Below, one piece after another: positions 59,341 to 64,000 of a stretch of DNA of 64,000 nt (position 1 is the stretch's first letter; each line of letters opens with the position of its first letter). The stretch is taken from NCBI GenBank assembly GCA_023362775.1, contig JALMGJ010000017.1, positions 19,231,001-19,295,000 on the forward strand, in the 5' to 3' direction. The DNA is from Charina bottae (Eukaryota; Chordata; Lepidosauria; Squamata; Charinaidae). The notes below the pieces were generated by a model that was not told the DNA's origin, searched no databases, and saw only the letters and a program-made list of their open reading frames with translations. Made by a program: the position numbers and the translations under genes.

Positions 59341-59643
59341 CAGTGCTTTCCAAACTGCCTCCGTTGGCGACACACCAACAGCGGCAGCAGAGGTGGCATG
59401 GTGGCGTGCGCGGCGGCGGCGCGGGGGGGCACGCGGCGGCCTCGTGTTTTCCGCTAAAACGCGGAAGCGCTGCTGTCGTGCCGCTGCTGTCGTCGCTGCT
59501 GCCACCGCCATGCACACCGCCGCCGCGCGCACCCCTGCGCCGCCGTGCACGCCCCCACTGCTGCTTCCAGGTTGTTTCGCGACACACTAAACTGTGTGTT
59601 GCGACACACTAAAGTGTCACGACACACAGTTTGGAAAGCTATA
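59341..59643. mobile_element. hAT-type element, 'GCTTTCCAAAC' family, copy 5 (in INF2 intron)
   Basis: Ends CAGTGCTTTCCAAACTG and CAGTTTGGAAAGCTATA. Flanks TATTAGTG and CATTAGCG agree at 6 of 8. The interior is a CpG-dense GGCGGC/GCCGCC sequence related to copy 2. Confidence 0.87.
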
Positions 59644-59887
59644 CATTAGCGCATATAAAACTATCATTTCAGGAGAAGTATTCAGTTCTGTCTTTTTAAA
59701 TAAATGCCAGGGTTTTGTTTTGTTACTTTTTGTGCATGTATAGAGGAACCCTCCTGTCATTTGAGCTTCCACCTGTGATCTGTAGAAGTACCTTAGTAAA
59801 GTTCACATAATAATAACTCAGTTTTGAACAGGACTCAACAGCTGGGCTTTAAGCTACTAAACACAAACCTTAAATCACTACAGGATA

Positions 59888-59965
59888 TAGATTTATTTAT
59901 TGATTAAATTTTGCCACTGCCCATCTCCCCCCAAAGGGGGGACTCTGGGCAGTTTACAATAAAAT
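59888..59965 (-). repeat. L2/CR1-type LINE 3' tail
   Basis: TTTATTTATTGATTAAATTT, then CACTGCCCATCTCCCC and GGGGGACTCTGGGCAGTTTA. Same terminus as at 9590-9680, in the INF2 intron. Confidence 0.65.
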
Positions 59966-60164
59966 ATAGATGTCCTATGTTTGCTTTCTATCTCTATTTC
60001 ACAATTCAAGTTTTTCTCTCCCTGTTTCCAGTGTGTGTGTGTGTCCTCCACATGATTGGTAGTGGAGGAAAATTTAACAACTTCATGTTGTCACCCCATT
60101 GGGCACAGAGGACCACTTTGGGGAGGTCAAACTCAGGTTTACTATAGCTCATTATATGGGTCTA

Positions 60165-60730
60165 TCTCAGCAGGGCAGCACCTGGCTGACCTCATCTGCG
60201 CTTGAATGGGAGGCCACCAGGGAATTCCATGGCTGTAGACCAGATTGAGAAGCAAAAAACAAAACAACCCTGAAAGAAGGTAGTGGTAAACCACTTCCAT
60301 GTTGTTGCCAAGAAAGCTGTGTGGATGTGTCCCTGAACTCGCCAGGAATCAAGCTTGGTAAAGGTAAACGTAAAGGTTCCCCTCGCACATTTGTGCAGTC
60401 GTGCCCGACTCTAGGGGCCGGTGCTCATCTCCGTTTGTTAGCCAAAGAGCCAGCGTTGTCCGAAGACGCTTCCACGGTCATGTGGCCGGCATGACGCACG
60501 CGGAACGCTGTTACCTGCCCACCGAAGTGGTCCCTATTCATCTCCTTGCATTTGCATGCTTTCGAATTGCTAGGTTGTCAAGAGCTGGGGCTAATGCGGG
60601 AGCTCATTCCATCACACGGAGCTGGGGATTCGAACCTCCGAACTTGCGATCTTCCGATCAACAAGCCTGGCAACTTACCTGAGCCACCACGCCCTTTAAT
60701 CAAGCTTGACTTGGGGCCTTTTCTGCTCTT
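60165..60730 (+). mobile_element. older tRNA SINE-like repeat, split
   Basis: AAGGTAGTGGTAAACCACTT, then GTTGCCAAGAAAGCTG, then GCCAGGAATCAAGCTTG is a SINE body of the type at 34785-35012. It continues after the inserted SINE with ACTTGG at 60709. Coordinates of the ends are approximate. Confidence 0.6.
60358..60697 (-). mobile_element. Sauria-type tRNA SINE inside older SINE
   Basis: Minus-strand copy with an 11-base duplication AATCAAGCTTG (60347-60357, 60698-60708). It interrupts the older SINE, so it is younger. The right part has lost a few bases compared with the other copies (CAACTTACCTGAGCC). Confidence 0.9.
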
Positions 60731-61157
60731 AACAATATTTCCACGCTAGGCCTGTCCACATGAGGGCGCTTTCCAACAAAATGTGGCTTTTATTTTTACT
60801 TGGAAAAGGACCGGGTGCTATGAGCAACAATAATATCTCCAAACAACATTCCAACATAAAAAAGAAAAAAAAAACTTTGCCAGCTAGAGTTATACTGTTC
60901 CCAGTTCATACTATTCTTTTTTCCCATAAACATTTGCAGTTAGCAATAAGAAGAAAAAAATAATTTCTGGACACTGAGGTGATATTGCTTCATGCGGTTC
61001 TCTTTGAGAATGTTTTTTGAAAGGGGTTTGAGATAAATAACCAAAAGAAGACAATGAAGATAGTTCTTCCTTGTTCTAGATGGCAACAAGCTGGGCTTTT
61101 TGTGTGTTAAACAAAGGAAAAGGAAACTCAGGAGATTTTCTGGATTTCTGTTCTTAC

Positions 61158-61310
61158 CAATCACTTTCCCTCTCTGAGGTGTGGTTTTCACGGGAGTCTC
61201 TGTGCCATTTTTGTTCCTGGTTGTTTTTCGTAGCTGGAACCCCTTCCGTATATCAGCCAGCAAAGCATCGATAACACACACTTCCTCTTGCTTCACAGCT
61301 CCTTTCTTAA
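61158..61310 (-). CDS. INF2: INF2 exon with WH2/DAD-like motif
   Basis: A 153-base exon, phase 1 in and out, with acceptor CCAACCCTAG and donor ATTG|GTAAGAAC. It encodes [20 protein letters not shown], then LRKT, nearly identical to the human INF2 WH2-like diaphanous autoregulatory segment, which binds actin monomers and the N-terminal inhibitory domain. The three conserved hydrophobic positions (LLADI) and the basic GFQLRKT end are present. The remainder is Lys/Thr-rich. Phase agrees with both neighbouring exons. Confidence 0.93.
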
Positions 61311-61735
61311 CTAGGGTTGGAATTTGGAGAAAAAAGTGAGTTTGGCAATCAGATTGAGAGTGTGGATGGATTGGAGGCCCTACATTTATTTGCGTTTTAT
61401 TCTGGATTCCATTGATCTGTAATTGCACAAGCAAATCAACTCAAGGAAAAAGCTGTGTTTTGGGATCTAGGAAAAAGCAATCCAAATGCTCTTCCTTTGA
61501 TGAGTGTTTCATCCTTGCAATTTCTGACACTGCACCACCAAGTAATCATATTTATGCAAATAATCCCATCCTACCACAGTTCTGTTCCTTTTTGATTAGC
61601 TGTGGGGGAATTACAAAAACATTCCAGATGTTAGCACTGTCTCTGTTCATAAACTGAAAGTACTGATAAATGGGAGAGAGGGAGCAGAATTGTGCACTTA
61701 GATAGCTCCTAGAAATCAACCCTGACTGCTCATTG

Positions 61736-62012
61736 GAAGGACAGATACTGAAGCTGAAGCTCAAATACTTTGGCCACCTAATGCGAAGAGAGGACTCACT
61801 GGAAAAGACCCTGATGCTGGGAAAGTCTGAAGGCAAAAGGAGAAGGGGACGGCAGAGGATGAGGTGGTTAGATAGCATCACCGATGTAACGAACATGAAT
61901 TTGAGTAAACTCCGGGAGACAGTGGAGGACAGGAAGGCCTGGCGTGCTATGGTCCATGAGGTCACGAAGAGTCGGACACGACTAAACGACTGAACAACAA
62001 CAACAAGCACCT
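61736..62012 (+). mobile_element. Bov-B LINE fragment, second lineage
   Basis: The 3' end of a Bov-B element, in an INF2 intron. An 86-codon frame (61733-61993) reads LKYFGHLMRREDSLEKTLML and GRQRMRWLDSITDVTN, then HEVTKSRTRLND, ending GTCGGACACGACTAAACGAC and (CAA)n. The wording (RGRQRMRWLDSITD) is that of ruminant-type Bov-B, unlike the copy at 27991-31204 (RARWMDDILEV). CTCATTG on both sides is a weak target duplication. Confidence 0.85.
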
Positions 62013-62190
62013 CTCATTGAAACTTGAGCATAGCAGAACAAGCAACTGGTTCATGTTATTTTGAGAGTGCTTACTGGGAATGCTTAACTTTATTTCCTTA
62101 CTAATGCTTAACTTTATTTCCTTACTAATTGCATTATGCTTCAGTGCAGCAAATTATCATGAAAAGAGATTATTTTTTTCTTTGCATCAA

Positions 62191-62261
62191 GGCATGCTGG
62201 CTGGGGAATTCTGGGAGTTGAAGTCCACACATCTTCAAGCTGCTAAGGTTGAGAAACACTG
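62191..62261. mobile_element. short palindromic hAT-type element, half copy
   Basis: CTGGGAGTTGAAGTCCACAC to GAGAAACACTG is one arm only; the other arm is missing. Confidence 0.75.
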
Positions 62262-62335
62262 CATTACTGTATTGTATTATAGGTGCTAGATTGTATTTGC
62301 ACAAGAATAGCACTGAAAACAATAAACTGTTTTCA

Positions 62336-62337
<2 letters not shown>

Positions 62338-62404
<67 letters not shown>

Positions 62405-62412
62405 TGTGTGTA
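62338..62412. repeat. (TC)n(TG)n microsatellite
   Basis: About 23 TC units followed by about 12 TG units, in an INF2 intron. Confidence 0.97.
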
Positions 62413-62873
62413 TCTCACAGACACACATGTGTACACATACATATTTGTATTGTTTTGTTAGAATTATAACTTGCCTGGTGTTCAAGGTGGTGTACATAGC
62501 ATTCCTTCCTCCATTTTTTGCTCCCCCCAAAAAACCTACTGTGAAATCGGTTGGGCTGAGAGATTGCACCTCACCCAAAGCCGCAGGATGGGTTTGGATT
62601 TAGGTCTTCTTAATCCTAGTCCAACACTGTAACTACTACAGCGTACTGGCTCTCAGAAGTCCCTTCCACTAAGCTCAGTGGGGCTTACTCCAGGCTAAGT
62701 GGTATCTGGCCAAAGATGCACCGACAGCAGTACCTGAGATCAAATACTTCCTCACACAGATACTGCAATTCCATGCAGGTTCATTAAGAAGTAAATTCTG
62801 TTGAATTCAAAGGGCTTGCTACCAGATACAGGCTTGTGGAACCTAAGTCAAGAAAACCCCTTAAATTACTCAC
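62413..62873 (-). other. INF2: INF2 intron
   Basis: Unrecognised intron sequence. Confidence 0.6.
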
Positions 62874-62976
62874 TGATTTTTCCATTTTCCCCTTTCTGCC
62901 TCTTAGTGTCTTCTTCCTCCAACTGTTTCTTCCTTTTCTCAGCTTTGGCTGCTTGTTCCTTTCGGTCCTTGTTTTC
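62874..62976 (-). CDS. INF2: INF2 exon, charged helix after FH2
   Basis: A 103-base exon with acceptor CATACACAG and donor ATCA|GTGAGT. It encodes [20 protein letters not shown], then [13 protein letters not shown], matching the human INF2 ENKERREQAAKAERRKQQL segment at the end of the FH2 region. The strongly charged heptads fit a helix. It ends phase 1 and joins in frame to the exon at 61158-61310. Earlier exons are beyond the window, so the gene is partial here. Confidence 0.93.
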
Positions 62977-64000
62977 CTGTGTATGGGAAACAGACATGCA
63001 AAAGGAGAATCTAATTTTTGCCTGATTTTCACCCGTCATATTACAATAATCCACACTGAGCTCACTTAATTTCCACTGCAAAGAATTTGCCTACAGTCCA
63101 AAGACGTGTGCATTCTTTTAGCTTTGCTGCAGGAAATTCCCTTTAGCTAGCATATTGAGTCACTGGCCCAGGTCAGACTGATGTTTGTAGGTCCAGGAGT
63201 GAACTAGTATTAAGTGCTCCCCTCTTGGGTCCCCAGGTGCAAAGAGTTTCTACTTTGTTAAACCACACTTTCTTCTAATGCCTGAACAAGGGAACTGTGG
63301 CTAAAGTCTGTCATACAATTCTGATTTACAAATCACAATTAGATCAACTTTATTTAAGACAAATGATATCCTACCCGTCTTTTGGAATCCCAAGATTCAG
63401 GATGCCTAATTATGGAATCAGAGCTAAGAAAAATCAACCCATAAAACTAAAAATAAGTAAGGAGAGAGAGGTAGCGCAACATAAAATAACTTACAATACA
63501 GTATGTTTTTTAAATAGATGTGAGATACTAAAACCCATCGAGAGGGCACAAAAAGGGGACAATAAGATGAGACCCAAATTGTAGCTGAACTACCAAGATG
63601 GACAGACAAAAGTGCTTAAACATTTCCAAAATCTTGAAGGAAAATGCATGGGAAAAATACAGGCTCAGTAAGAAGGAATGTGTATACTTTGGTTAGGCAA
63701 TCAATTCCCCAAGAATCATTCTGAAACAACAGTCCTGGTATTATTTTAATATCAACTTTCTGATGATGCACAGAGACGGAAGTTCAGGTCACTAAAAATA
63801 GAACTGCTCTAGACTCTAGGAACTCCGTCTCTCTATTTGTGTTATTTTTATGTCCACATCTGCATTGTGTGTATGTAGGAAGAAAAGTGGAATATGGAAA
63901 TAAAGGGAACGGGGAGGGGGACATAAATCTCCTCTTACACTGTCCACAGTAGTGCCAACTCCAATTAGTCTGCTATGGATTCTTTTCCTCAAAAAGTTTT
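62977..64000 (-). other. INF2: INF2 intron to window end
   Basis: No further INF2 exon was recognised; no repeat was identified. Confidence 0.5.

Noticed and set aside
59252..59612. Open frames with long Ala/Arg/Gly stretches
   Set aside because: Compositional frames through hAT copy 5 inside an INF2 intron.
62249..62603. Open frames with Leu-Ser, Cys-Val or Arg-Glu repeats
   Set aside because: Direct reading of the (TC)n(TG)n microsatellite.
1..64000. CRISPR array, operons or bacterial signals
   Set aside because: No regularly spaced direct repeats with unique spacers were seen; introns, LINEs and SINEs show vertebrate nuclear DNA.

Overview
The window reads as nuclear DNA of a squamate reptile (lizard or snake). 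Evidence: a near-complete Bov-B (RTE) LINE and Bov-B fragments, tRNA-derived SINEs of the Sauria type that share the Bov-B-like end, L2/CR1-type and L1 LINEs, many short hAT-type elements with 8-bp target duplications, and two families of LTR retrotransposon (Ty3/gypsy chromovirus and Ty1/copia). Species cannot be fixed from the sequence. Identities below rest on reading motifs, not on database searches.

Only one host gene is recognised: the 3' end of INF2 (inverted formin 2) on the minus strand at about 57.27-62.98 kb. Four coding exons are seen, with consistent splice phases: the charged helix after the FH2 domain, the WH2/DAD-like exon, the long acidic C-terminal exon, and a short CAAX exon. 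The long exon can either read through to its own stop (no CAAX) or splice to the CAAX exon, the same two ends known for mammalian INF2. The rest of the gene lies beyond base 64000.

Region by region: 0.2-8.2 kb holds two L1 3' ends in head-to-head order, one of them split by a complete 5.9-kb chromovirus (2073-7996, GGAAG target duplication). 8.2-14.5 kb has an unclassified inverted-repeat element, L2 pieces, an internally deleted L1 with an 18-bp target duplication, and two hAT elements. 17.8-21.1 kb has an L2 copy and three hAT elements, two of which share a promoter-like module. 21-27 kb has a Bov-B stub and an L2 copy split by another hAT. 27.99-31.20 kb is a full-length Bov-B with 12-bp target duplications. 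33.9-35.6 kb has SINEs and hATs. 37.04-41.28 kb is a Ty1/copia element with seemingly identical LTRs but a decayed interior. 41.3-57.1 kb is mostly unrecognised sequence with scattered small elements and one solo LTR. 57.1-64 kb is INF2 with repeats in its introns.

The elements interact: SINEs probably borrow Bov-B machinery, short hATs depend on a transposase not present here, the copia copy must have been moved by proteins from elsewhere, and several insertions are nested, giving a relative age order.
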